64,000 nucleotides of DNA, from NCBI GenBank assembly GCA_016165875.1, contig JABBOT010000080.1:16960572-17024571 (forward strand). The letters run 5' to 3'. This stretch comes from Acanthopleura granulata (Eukaryota > Mollusca > Polyplacophora > Chitonida > Chitonidae). Positions 1 through 12,700 of this stretch are shown one piece after another. The stretch's first letter is position 1, and each line of letters begins with the position of its first letter. The notes beneath the pieces were generated by a model. It ran no database searches. It worked only from the letters and a program-made list of their open reading frames with translations, and was not told the DNA's origin. Position numbers and translations under genes: made by a program.

Positions 1-1834
1 AATCCAGCTGTGTTCTATAATGGAAAATGTAAACCTACTGTAGTGGTTTTTGGGGTTTTTTGTTGTTTTTTTTACTTGGATTAATAATGCAAGCTTAGTT
101 GAACCTCTTAAATTGATACTGGTAAACACCTAACCTAGCCACATTTGTGCATGATGCTAGCTACATGTAGCACTATCGCTGCCCTTTGACAAGAGCATAT
201 GCTAGACATGTACTGGACATGCCTCGTCAGAGGTTTACCACAAAATGCTTCATACTTTTAAATAGATTTATAATAATGGAAAACAATGCTATGCCACATT
301 GCCACATCTGTAAGACATAACTGACCTGTGTGCCACATCTGTGTGTGAATCAGTTACTCATAATATCAGACCTGTGAGTTCTTGTAATACCACACAGCTA
401 TTCCTCATAATGCCACATTTGTGTCACACAACGCCAGAGCTATTTCTTTCAGTGACAGCTAAGTGCAATGCGTAGTATAACGTCAGATCTATTCCTTTGT
501 ACCACTTATCTGTACCACATATCTTTTCCCTTATAATGGCCAGCACAAATGCAAAATATGCACAAGGTCAAATCAGCACCACACACTATTAAAGCATGTA
601 CCACTCGGTATTACAGATTTACCACATTATAACAGCCAGATACCTTTATGTTAATGCCCAAAACATGAGATGTGTACCTTATCATGAATTATGGAGCCGT
701 GACTCAGGATGCCTGATGTGTATATATGTTATCTTGTAATTCCAAAGCTGTAGCTGTACCAGACTTTGTCACATCAGCACTACATACTGATGAAAGGCTG
801 ATTGATCTCAATAAACTTCATGTAAGACCACCCAAATAGCCTTATATATATATACATATATATATATATTTATAGCACTTTCAGTAACTTAAAATTATAC
901 ACCTGATCTGTCCCACAAAGGATATTTAAATGTTCTGTTTTATTCTAAACATATTTTGTATCATCAGATACCAGGTCTTTAAATCTGCACATTATAAACT
1001 GATCTGATACTTAATGACTAGTGATAAACTTAGTTATAAAATAGAGGTGTGTTATTCCCTGTATACTAGTGGGTATTATTGCCTATGACATGTGCAGTGC
1101 CTGTTAACCTGCACAGTCTGGGATCCATTAGATTCACAGCTGATGCCCAAACACAGGTACACACTGGGGTCATTAGAGGGAAGGTGAACAGGAGGTTTTC
1201 TAAAGTTTTCCAGCCTTTCTGTCCACCCCACTGTAAATATTGTTCTTCTGCCAGCTGCGGTCAGTCAAAATGCAGTTCGCATTTTCTCTCTTTCGGCTTA
1301 TGGAGGATAAAAAACATGGACGAGCACAGCTCCCCCTAGTATTAGGAAGATGAATTCCAGGCTGAATTCTGAGGATGGAGAGTAAACAAAACTGTCATCT
1401 CACTGGGGATTTTATGAAAAAATAGGAGATTTGTATATGGGTGACTGTTTTCGGGCTAAGTTTATGCTCAGGCTTTGAAACTGGCTAGAAAAAAAACAAA
1501 CCCAACCCATGCACACATGTATCCGTGCTAAATCTGCAGCCAATTTGGTCTGATGATCTGCTAAAGTACACCACTTTAACACTGTGGGTTTTGTCCAAAA
1601 ATTTATTTGGGGATTTTGAAGGGAAACAAGGTATTAACTTCGCTCAGGCATGTAGGGCCACCCTCAAATATCAGCTCAGAGCCCATGCAGAGGTAGGCTT
1701 AACCTGTGTATTATGGGGTGTTCAGAGATGATGCTGTATATAAGCTCAAGGATTTGGTGACCACTGGCTCAAATCCACTTTGAGTCAGGTTTTGACCTTG
1801 TGGTGGTAAATTACGCTCAAAGAAGGGTATTTCT
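1..1834. other. No gene recognised; AT-rich, weak repeats
   Basis: Loose recurrences of ccacatctgtg-type words at 280-700 and a TA-rich microsatellite at about 843-870. Short ORFs look random. Confidence 0.5.
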
Positions 1835-1985
1835 AGATGCCAATAAATATCATTATGGTACTACTTAGGTAAACTATTATCCTACCTTCCAAACAATATG
1901 GAACCTCAGAACACCTTTCTTTGGTCAATAGAACTCTCACTATCAGGAAAGATAAGTAACTTGGTCATGGGTGAAGTTACATTTA
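1835..1985 (+). repeat. Dispersed repeat family X, copy 1
   Basis: Contains taccttccaaacaatatgg and ggtcaatagaactctcacta, words shared with four other places in the window. Confidence 0.5.
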
Positions 1986-4544
1986 TGTCATCTTAGATCA
2001 GTACTATATTCATGTAGGTACGTGTCTTATAATACCAAAGAGATAAGGGATTTTGCTGAAACATAGTATAAGTAAGGTATTTATGGAAAACTAAATGTTA
2101 CATGCTGTCTCTGCATGTTTACAAGTGTGTGCCCTGTCAGAATTCATGTATGAACAGAAAAGACAGCTGGATGATGCCTGTCAGCTAGTATATGATATCT
2201 TACGTGTAAAATATATACTACTTGTGGCTGTACAACATCAACTCACTTTCCCACGAATACGCAGTTGCAGTCACAACTTTATCAGAAAACGGTTTGGCTG
2301 AAAATAAACTGGATCATCAAAGAGCAAGAATTTCCACAAATGGGGCAGCTTTGTCTTTGATGCTGCAGATCTGCCTCAGTGTGCAGTCTGTGTTTGGAGA
2401 CTAGCTGCAGGTATTTTGGGGAAGACTGGGTTTATAGCGATGATAAGATAAGACCAGGGGGTGGTTTTCGGCCTGCCAGTCTGTGCAAATGTTACTTTTC
2501 TCAGACAGTAATTGTAGGTAATTGTGACCAGATGTGATAACAGCTCAGTGTCTTGTCAAGCTGCTTGTGGCTCATCCATATCACACACCATTAACTCCAC
2601 AAACCAAATTAGGTTGACGTAAATAGCAAATGATTTGTTGACTTTTTTTTTTCTTTTTGCAGTACATGTATTTCCACGTTTAGCATTGCTTTTCTTAAAG
2701 AACTTAATACATAGTCAAATAAGTAAAATCAAAATTTTTCTGTGCAGGTTTTAAATTTAAATTTTATTAAGGCCAATCTAAAAATTGCATGTATAAAGAC
2801 TTTTGTCAGATTATTTGGGGAGTACATGTAATTTGGAGATTTTACTAACTGAACATTTCAGATACAAAATCAAGTTTTGTGTGGAGTTTTTAAGTCACCC
2901 AATCTATAAAGTACATGTATAAGACAAATTTTTTTTTTTTGTAAACTGGTTTCAGTTCACACACTTCAAACATAAATTAAAGGATTGAAGAAAGAAAAGT
3001 TATTTAAAGACCAAGAACAAAGGGTTTTATTTCCTTGGCTCCTGGTGAAACTTTAATTTTTGTGAGCCTGCCTCAGCCTTTTTTTTTTTTTTTGTAATCA
3101 TTGATTGTACTTTGAAACCTCAATGTATAAGGTAATTTGTGGAGGCATGTTGGACAGTGAAATGCAGTGTGCGTTTCTTAGTTCTGCAGAGACATCAGAC
3201 TACAGTTTGTGTAACTCCTGAGAAAATTTTACTACATTCTGGAAAAAATGCACATTGTGATGTGTCCATGGTGCAAAGCTGACATTTGCTTACGTTTTTT
3301 GGGGTTTTCTTAACAAAACACTTGGTTTGTAAGAGTAATCTTTTGGCAGTGTTTTGTTGCACTCCTGAGTGAACATTTGAGACACGGCAGACTTATGCTG
3401 AGTATGAATTAATTAAGCCCTCTTAGATTTGATCACTACACCTGTATTTGAGCTGGTATATATATATAAGCTGTTCTGTAATTGTGCTGTGAAATACATT
3501 TCAACCTTTCTGTGCTATGCTCTCTGCCATGCAGCATCCAGTCGCTACATGTTATAATATATATGCACATGCCTGCTCTAAGGCCATTCATATCAGTATA
3601 ATCTGCTGTTTGAATTGAACCTCAAAGTTCATGATAAATAGAATTTGTGTTGACTAAGATTTGGCGGTCTGCTCTTGACCTGTTGTGACAAAACCTTGTA
3701 AGTAGATTAGGGATAAGCTACATTATATACAAAGAGGTCATTTGAGGTCACAGGGGAGCTGATATAGCCTCTGACTGGGCCACTGTGACAAAAGCTTGAA
3801 ACTTCACAGCCAAACCTACATTGTTACAACCAGAATGGATTAACTTTTAATTACAGGAATATTGACTGCCCGACCGTCAGGCATTAAAGTTAGTATTGTA
3901 CAGATAGAGAAGTGTGCAATGGCCATGTGCGTTGTTGGTGTTTAAGGTGTAAGATGTACGCGTTGTTCACCAGGAAAGAAGACAAACAGTCAAGAAGTGT
4001 ACTAGTGTAGAATTTTATAGAACTTGGTAGGGATGAAGAAATTTGCATGTTTATTACATTACTTGTGCTTGTAGTTTTTTATGTTACTAAACATTCCAAA
4101 TCTCTGTTTGTCATTTTCTATGAGGCGTAATACTGCCAGTCTTCGACCATTTCAATCACTGAAGCACTTTTTTCAATGGAACTTTTGCATACAATGATTA
4201 GGAAAATGTTGCTAAAATAATTTGTTTGTGTGATTATAGATTTGAGCCACATAACACTGGGCAAATTATTTCTCTACACCCAATATTTCTGTCAGAATGT
4301 CTCAAAGTGTTAGTTGTAGAGATGGTTAAAAAGGTTGAAGAATTAGGGTAAACATTTATTATGGTGAATGTTACCCATGTGGCCAGTGTATAAATATTCT
4401 TATTCCAAGGGTAAAACTATTACAGTACCGCATCAAACTTATGTAACGGCATGTTACATAATACCATACTGTACAAGAAAGGAAGAGGAGTAGTTTTTTT
4501 TATTGTGAAAACCTCTTGTTATCTGATTTAAAATCAAATATGAG
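1986..4544. other. No gene recognised
   Basis: AT-rich with homopolymer T tracts and a (TA)n at 3460. No splice-bounded open frame convinced me. Confidence 0.5.
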
Positions 4545-5205
4545 GGGATTGGAGTGAGCAACTTAATATCAAAAATGGGGGGGTGGGAGGGCGCAACAAT
4601 ATCAAATATGGGGGGGTGGGAGGGAGGATCTTAATGTCAAGTATGGGGGGATGGGAAGGAGCAACTTAATATCAGATATGGGGGGATGGGAAGGAGCAAC
4701 TTAATATCAGATATGGGGGGATGGGAGGGAGCAACTTAATATCAGATATGGGAGGATGGGAAGGAGCAACTTAATATCAGATATGGGGGGATGGGAGGGG
4801 GCAACTTAATATCAGATATGGGGGGATGGGAAGGAGCAACTTAATATCAGGTATGGGGGGATGGGAGGGAGCAACTTAATATCAGATATGGGAGGATGGG
4901 AAGGAGCAACTTAATATCAGATATGGGGGGATGGGAGAGAGCAACTTAATATCAGATATGGGGGGATGGGAAGGAGCCACTTAATATCAGATATGGGGGG
5001 ATGGGAAGGAGCAACTTAATATCAGATATGGGGGGATGGGAAGGAGCAACTTAATATCAGATATGGGGGGATGGGAGGGAGCAACTTAATATCAGATATG
5101 GGGGGATGGGAAGGAGCAACTTAATATCAGATATGGGGGGATGGGAGGGCGCAACTTAATATCAAACATGGGGGGATGGGAGGGAGCAACTTAATATCAA
5201 ATTTA
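4545..5205 (+). repeat. 35-bp G-rich minisatellite
   Basis: About 19 tandem copies of a 35-bp unit built on gcaacttaatatcag + atatggggggatgggaagg. The unit carries one G6 and one G3 run, so adjacent units could form G-quadruplexes on the plus strand. Confidence 0.95.
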
Positions 5206-5639
5206 CCATTTGTTAGGATGAGGGGAACCTGCTGTAGTACTTCTGGTGTTTAACCTTGGAATTCCTCCTATCATTTTAGGTTGTGGCTTGAGTTTCCTGC
5301 ACTGTATACTGTGTACTGGTATGGGCTGATAATGCTCACATCCCTTCAGTGTACGCATGTAGTAAGGACAAGCTGACTGACCTGGGTCAGTCTGACTTGA
5401 CCAGCCTTCAATCTTTTGCACTAAGTTTCATGCATTTTGAGATTTTATGAGTTAAAACTAGTCAGCCCATTCATCATTCATAATAAGGTCAGAGAGACCG
5501 AAAGGTATAATAACTCCCAACCTATATGGGACTTCCATATCTACTTTACATATGTGTACAGTGTGCCATTTTCATTCTCAGTTTAGCCAAAATCCCACAC
5601 CCTAGAGAAAATAACCTGATGAACGCTCTAACCGTGTTC

Positions 5640-6715
5640 TTACCTGGTGACAGTCACGTAGATGTGACACACATAGACACATGTCAAATTACTGATATTC
5701 ACTGTTTTTACCTCAGTCTTACCTGGTGACCTTAACATCAATGTAACACATATGGGCAAACTTTTACAGCTATTCCCCTGAATTTACCTGGTGATAATAA
5801 TGGGGATGTGACACATATAGACAAATGTTTATAATTATTCACTGCTCTCACCTGAGTGCACCTGATGACAGTATTTTGGATGTGACAGATGCAGACACCA
5901 GAGTGACATGGATATTCCACAAATTGTGAACAGATGTTCACTGTAATTTACCTACAATAAATATATAAGCTTTTCTCACCTGAATTTACATGCTAACAGT
6001 ATATAGATGTGGCACATACCTGTGAGGACAAGGTTTGACTGTTATTTGCTATTCTCAACTGAATTTACCAACTGACATTATTGTACATAGGTGTGATAAA
6101 TAAGGACAAAGTTTTACTGTTATTGTACATAGGTGTGATAAATAAGGACAAAGTTTTACTGTTATTTGCTCTTCTCACCTGAATTTACCTGCTGACAGAA
6201 ATATATGTAGGTGTGATACATAAGGACAAAGTTTTACTGTTAACTGCTGTTCTCATCTGAATTTATCTGCTGACTGTATGTAGATGTGGCACATAATGAT
6301 GAAGGTTTACTGTTACCGGGCATTCTCACCTGAGTTTACCTGTTGATTGTATGTAGATGTGGCACATAAGAGCGAAGGTTTACTGTTACCAAGTGTTCAC
6401 ACCTGAGTTTACCTAATGACTGTATGTAGATGTGGCACATAAGGACGAAGTTTTACTGTTACCGGGCATTCTCACCTGAGTTTACCTGATGACTGTATGT
6501 AGATGTGGCACATAAGGACAAAGGTTTACTGTTACTGGGTGCTCTCACCTGAGTTTATCTGGTGGCTGTATGTAGATGTAGGACATAAGGACGAAGGTTT
6601 ACTGTTACCGGGCATTCTCACCTGAGTTTACCTGATGACTGTATGTAGATGTGGCACATAAGGATGAAGGTTTACTGTTACTGAGTCTTATGACCAGAGT
6701 GTACCTGATGGATTT
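5640..6715 (+). repeat. Degenerate ~72-bp tandem repeat
   Basis: Recurring words gtatgtagatgtggcacata, ggtttactgttaccgggca and ctcacctgagtttacctg at about 72-bp spacing. The right half (6270-6700) is more uniform and the left half is diverged. Confidence 0.85.
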
Positions 6716-9094
6716 AACCACACAGCAGTCACACCTGAAGTAGGATGATTTACACCTGGCCTCAGGTCACCTCTGGGCCCGCTTGTTTTACAGATATCTA
6801 CACATCATGATTTATTACATTGCTGTAGCTAGCCCCTAGATGTAACCCAGAATTTCAGTGGTAATTAACAAGAAAATAGATGAATAATGTGTGAGATAGC
6901 TACTTGTGGTATACATTTCAGCTTCTGATCTGTATTGAAAATGTAGAAGTGTTAATCAAAAGGTAAAATAGGATGAGAAAATCTGGAGTAAAATGGAGTG
7001 ATATTTCATATTGATTTTCATAACATCCTTCAATGAACTAAAAAATCTTGACTTCCTGAAGGAATAGCAGGGTGAAGGTCAGGATTCAGTTGTTTGCTTA
7101 ATTGTGGAAAGCTTGTAAAAGTGTTCTTACAAGCCTTTTGCACACTTACGTCAGGTACATGTTCTTACTATGTAAACTGGTTGTTATGGCAACAGATTTT
7201 TATTTCCTAATACACTGTTATAACAATGGTAGTTAATAATTGTACCCTGACTTGCTGTCAACATGCAGGATACATTTATACAGTGTAAACGAATTGTAGT
7301 ACCTTGGGATTATACTTGGAGTGTAAGTACTTCATATATATATCAGGGTTTTTTTCAGTTTCTTTTTAGAAACTCAGTTTGAACAACTCAGAAAACTCAA
7401 TAGTTTTTCATCATCAGTGTATCAAAAACTCAGTCAGTTTCAGGAAAACTCAATACAAAATTTGTCTAAAAAACTCCAGCATATGTACTCTTCATGTACC
7501 TGTAAGGGCCTTTAATCTACCATATGTGTCTATACAAAAACTCTGTTTTTAAATCCCCCATAGTTTAAGAGGGATAAGAAACTTACCATGATAATTTCAA
7601 AATTTCAGGGAATGAATCCTGTCATATACTTATGTAGCCATGTGATATATACTCACGTGAATATGTACTCTGACAGGAATCTGTGCATGTAACTGCTCTG
7701 TCACACCAGCTGCACGCTTTTCTACCTTTCAGGTTTGTTTATTGTTTTTCACTGTGATCTTAATTGTTTTTTGACACGATCATTGTGATGTTGGCAAATT
7801 GCCCAAGTCCCTTTAGATTCATGATTCATGGCTGTGTATTTGTCACTGTCATGACTGTTGGGCTCTGCTGAAATACTCTCTCTCACTCACAAAACTCAGT
7901 GGCAAGAAACAAAGTCATTGTGTACATGTTTCACCCTGTAATATTGCTCTGGGTGGAAAACTTGTGGTGGATGGTATGAAGTGGAAAACTGTATCTACGG
8001 AATAAAGCTATTTCTTTTTCATACTTATGGGAAAATTGTTTCATATAAACTATGAAGATAAATAAATGAAGGTAAACGAGCAAAGGTATGTAAAAAGCAA
8101 CCACATAAGTATCAAGCTGTGTAGATTATATTTTACCTTTTCATTTTTGTGAAAATTTATAGGGAAGGAAAAGTAAGGCAGTGTTCTTCGAAGTTTGTTT
8201 TTGTAACTTTTGACTGGCGCTTTATGCTATTGTGCACAAGAATATTCACCTGATGATTGTTTATGAGTGGACAATTCTGGGAAGGTTACGGATGGACGAA
8301 ATGAGTCTGCCTGCAGGAAGCCAGCACACCAGTCAAGGTACATAATGAATATCCTAATGACGTAAAGATGCAGAGGAAGCAGCTGGAGTTTGATTGGAAT
8401 ATGCTACGTCAATTATCAAGGGTTGTAGACGCCATAAAGGGGGAGCTTTAAACGCTTAATCAGTGAAAAGTGGTTTACTAGATGAGTGATACAAACATGT
8501 CTGTCATCTTACTCTAGTGCCTGTCTGTCTGTCCATCTGTCTGCTATGCTTTAATTACTTTGCATTAACTGATTCAAATACATGTATTATCTGGTTTTCT
8601 GTCTGCAGATTCATTTTCTGTCTCCTCAGATGAGGTTTGAAGAATTCAGTTTTGTCCATGTTTATAACATTTTTTTACAATGATGTCTCCTGTTGTGATT
8701 GGTTGTTTAACTAGTTGCAACAGCTGGTAGAAATTCTCTGAATTTTCTAGTTTTTTATTTCCATTGTGTTTCTGACTCGTGTTATCCCTGTCTGAGAGCA
8801 GGGAAATAAGCTTGACTGACGCCAGGGAGACACACCTTAGCTAACGAGCATGCCTTGTCTGCTCGTGCAGATTAACACCTGTGTCTTATTTGGCTAATTA
8901 CTTAATATTTGGCTGGGATTACTATGGGCCTTTGTTCTCTCTCAGACACCTAATTACGCAGCATTTGACACAGATCTGTGTACCTGGGTACACATTAATG
9001 TTTCAGAGTTGTCTGTGTAAATATCTGTGATTGTGACCTGAAGTCAGCGTAAAGTTCTAAATTAATGCAATCTATAGTGCAGCATTAAAAGTAA
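6716..9094. other. No gene recognised; short word repeats
   Basis: At 7340-7480 aaaactcagt-type words recur, and cagggttttttt at 7344 might mark a transposon end. On the minus strand near 8310 a good acceptor (gctggcttcctgcag) precedes a short open frame, too weak to call. Confidence 0.4.
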
Positions 9095-9290
9095 ATGGCC
9101 TAAAATTTCTTTCAAAAATCTGCACTTTTTGAGGCAAATATTAATGTTATAAAATATTATATTTGTTGCTGACACGTACGACTTTCTAATAGGACATCAT
9201 TCTACTTTCCAAACAAACCCCAAAATACCTTTGTGGAGTCAACAGAGCTCTAAGAATCCGGAAAAACGAGAAACTTACAGTCACGGACAA
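9095..9290 (+). repeat. Dispersed repeat family X, copy 2
   Basis: Contains tttccaaacaaaccccaaaa, ggagtcaacagagctctaag and aatccggaaaaacgagaaac. Upstream part cactttttgaggcaaatatt is also shared. Confidence 0.55.
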
Positions 9291-9687
9291 CATTTTGGAT
9301 AATATAGTGTATTTGGCATATACTGCATGTAAGATGTCACAAAGATTGTATGTTTCATCTTACTGTATGTAATGCATTCAGAGTTACATGCACATGTATG
9401 TCATATCAGTGTAGTGTTTGTAAGGAAAACATTCGCCTTTTAGTTTAATCCTGCACATATCTTTCTATGCACTTCATCCCATTTTCTTTTTTTCTTTTTT
9501 GGTATATATGTAAACAATAGGACCTGTGCTTTTTTCACATTAAGTTTTACATTTAACAAGAACCCAGGGATTATAAATATATTGATCAATAACTGCCCAC
9601 TGCCTTTTGATCAGATATGTGTGTGATGAAAGTAGGAATTAATTATCATGTTTCAACCGCAACTGATATGTTGAACGGCTCCTTTAC

Positions 9688-9743
9688 CTTGATCCCATCC
9701 TTCACAGCATGCTCGTCTGGATAGACAACGAACAGTGGTTTGC
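9688..9743 (-). CDS. Candidate terminal-side exon of unidentified minus-strand gene
   Basis: 56 nt ending at donor gtaaag. Two frames are open. The one in phase with the preceding candidate reads QTTVRCLSRRACCEGWDQ; the other reads KPLFVVYPDEHAVKDGIK. Either could be real, so the translation is uncertain even if the exon is genuine. The acceptor (cgacccag) lacks a pyrimidine tract. Confidence 0.35.
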
Positions 9744-12700
9744 CTGGGTCGAAAATGCATCATCATTTAAACAGATACAACTGTTTTCCACGTTCCCATG
9801 TTGTACATGGTTTCCATAACAACACAGATATTTAAATCCAGCTTTAATCCCACACAGTTTTGCAGTTTCTGATTACTGACTGCCATCGTATAAATGTTGT
9901 TGGTGTGGATAATGCGTTTCAATTTATTCCAGTCTACCAGGTGATGGATTTGTTATTGTCTTGTGATAAGCAACCAACATGTCAGAAGATTGGAAAATAG
10001 GAGCCAAGACAAAGCAACAGTCGATATATTTAATGTCTTGCGGAGATGATAAATGCTTGCCTCGTAATGTTTTATGGCTGTTTCGATATTTCAAGACAAT
10101 TTAACAAATACAGCCATGCAAAACATATGCTATCTGAATCATGCAGTAAGTAATGTAAACATGTGCACACATACATTTGCATCTGTTCATCATCTCTGTA
10201 ACTTGAAGTACATGAAACCCGCTTTTTTAAGAAGTGTGGCCGAGATCTAGCGTCGGCCTTCAGTTCACGTTCTGTTGCATAATTTTGTATAATGCTCTTA
10301 GTTTGTCAGGAAGTCATGACGTGTATGACTCGCTGAGGTTTTGTCCAGAACAAGCAAATAAGTCTTCTTAATTGGTCACAAAAGGTGATAATTAGGTGAT
10401 CAACACTCAAGGCATATAAGAAAGCTTTTCAAGTTTCATGTGGACCTCTCCAAAAAATGCCAGTCATGCAGTAATAACGAAAATATTAAGTCATGACAGC
10501 ACACAATTAACATAATTACTTTTAACTCATTTGCATACTTTAATTTTTCACGTGGTTTTCTCCCAAGAGCATCACCGTTTCCCTTTGTTTTGGTCATGGC
10601 AGAAGGATTCAGTATACATGTATATTAACTCGTACTTTATATTCATCTTTATAACTTGTAATTGTCATGCTGAATTTTTTTTTTTTTTTGTGCTTGAATA
10701 ATCCGAGGAAATTGTGAACAATAACTTGACCCAGATGCATACTGCTGAATAAGGTTTTGTGTGCATTCAGTTACAGTTTGTGTTCAGCTAAATGTCAGGT
10801 AGATCAATTATCAATGAGGAAAATTAGAGACAGGTAAAAGTCTGGCCGTGTATCATGTATGTTGGAGATCACACCTAATTCTATAGAAGATGTTCACTGA
10901 GTAAAAAGCTCTGCTCGTGGTAAAACATGAGCGAAAATAGGTGTAATCTGCTTGATAAGTATCTTGTGTAAGGTTGATTTTTTGTACCAACCAATGGAAG
11001 ACAAGACATTGTGCTAGTATGTATATGTCTTATATCTCAGGCTGGATTATATGCATTCGAAGTCTGTAATTTGTATTACTGGCTGATGAATTCATATACA
11101 GTGTACTGTATTTTCACCTTAAGCATGGCTGCAAAAGCCTTAGAATGGTGCTTTTGAGGTCAGTACTTCACCTTTTCTGATAAGTAATCAATCAAACAAA
11201 AACATTAAACAACAAAAACTCTTAATTACGTAGCCCTATGTTGGACCGATGAATCAATCAGAAGCAAAGAAAATGTGTCTCTTAAAGAAGTTAAACTTCA
11301 GGTGAAATGCTGTAATGCATGCCTTCCTTCCACATATATATTATAAAAAAAAAACCCTTATTTATTTGACCACATGTGGTTAAGGCTCATATTTAATCGG
11401 AAGTAATAAAAAAATACCACATTTTATTCTGAGTTATTGCCTGAAAAAAAATATCCTAATACAGTTATATTATTTTGAGGTTAATAATAGGGAACGATTA
11501 TCAAGTAATGTTGAATATGATACAGGGAATATATAACACCGGGTAAAAACATAGGTGACTTACCTAGGTAGGTTGACTGTAGTGTTCAGACATGCCACAG
11601 GTGTTGTGTACTGTCCACATCTACAACATACAAAACAGGGGATCAGTACCTGCCAGGTAGGCTGGGGGGTTTATTAGCAGATCGTTCAGCCAGTGAGTCA
11701 GTCAGTCAGTGTCACCCCTAATCTTTTTCGATGTGTTAAGCTGCTAGATGTCATGTCATGAAATGTTTCTCCACGGTAAAGATCTGTAAAATAACCTATG
11801 GAGTACATCACTATCAGATATACCAGAACGTATACTGATACAGGTCAACTATTCACAAATACTTCATTAGACCTGGGTCGTTATTGTCTCTCTGGCCAGT
11901 AAGCAAACTGAAAATAAACTCCACTCGAAATGTTAATGGCTCTTAGTAAGATAAAGTTAGAAGAGGTGGCCTATACTTGTACCTCAGATCTGTAAATAGA
12001 GAATAAGAATACAAAGGCGCAGAACTTAGGTAGCCACATTTACCTTCACGGCATAAAACAGGTATTTTTACCTGTGCTGGAGAAGTATACGCTAATTATT
12101 AAAGCACTGTGTGTTTTGTTACCTGTAATCAGTGATGACAGAGCAGGCAGATCAGAGAGGTAAAAATGGCAGGTTATCTCCAGGTATGTAAGCGTCTGAC
12201 CAGTTGCTCATACTGGCAAGTAAAATGTGCAGGGCTCAGACGCACTTATTGCCAAAGGCCCAGAAAGTAAATGTGTAGGGCTCAGACGCACTTATTGCCA
12301 AAGGCCCAGAAAGTGAGCTTGACAAAAACAATCCCCAAACAAATTGATATGACCCAGTAAAAGTTATAGCAGTGTGAAAAAGAGGTCAGTCAGCTCGCTT
12401 TTGCCAAAAAAAAAAAAGAGAAATAATCTGCTGGACAAAAAAATCCTGTGATCCTTTAAGATATAGACTTTGATAGCTAGAACAGGTAAAAGTGAAATCC
12501 TGTTTGTGTCAGGTCTCAGCATGTTAGTTTGTGACAAATTGACTTAAAACAGTTAAATACCAGTATAAGCAGTTTGTATTGTGAGAGAATAACTGACTGT
12601 TAAATCTTCCACACAGAGCTAATGCTAAAGGATTTAAATGACTGTTATCAATGCCAGGTATAAGGTGTTCTCGGTGGAAGATTAATTTGTCTGGTGTTAA

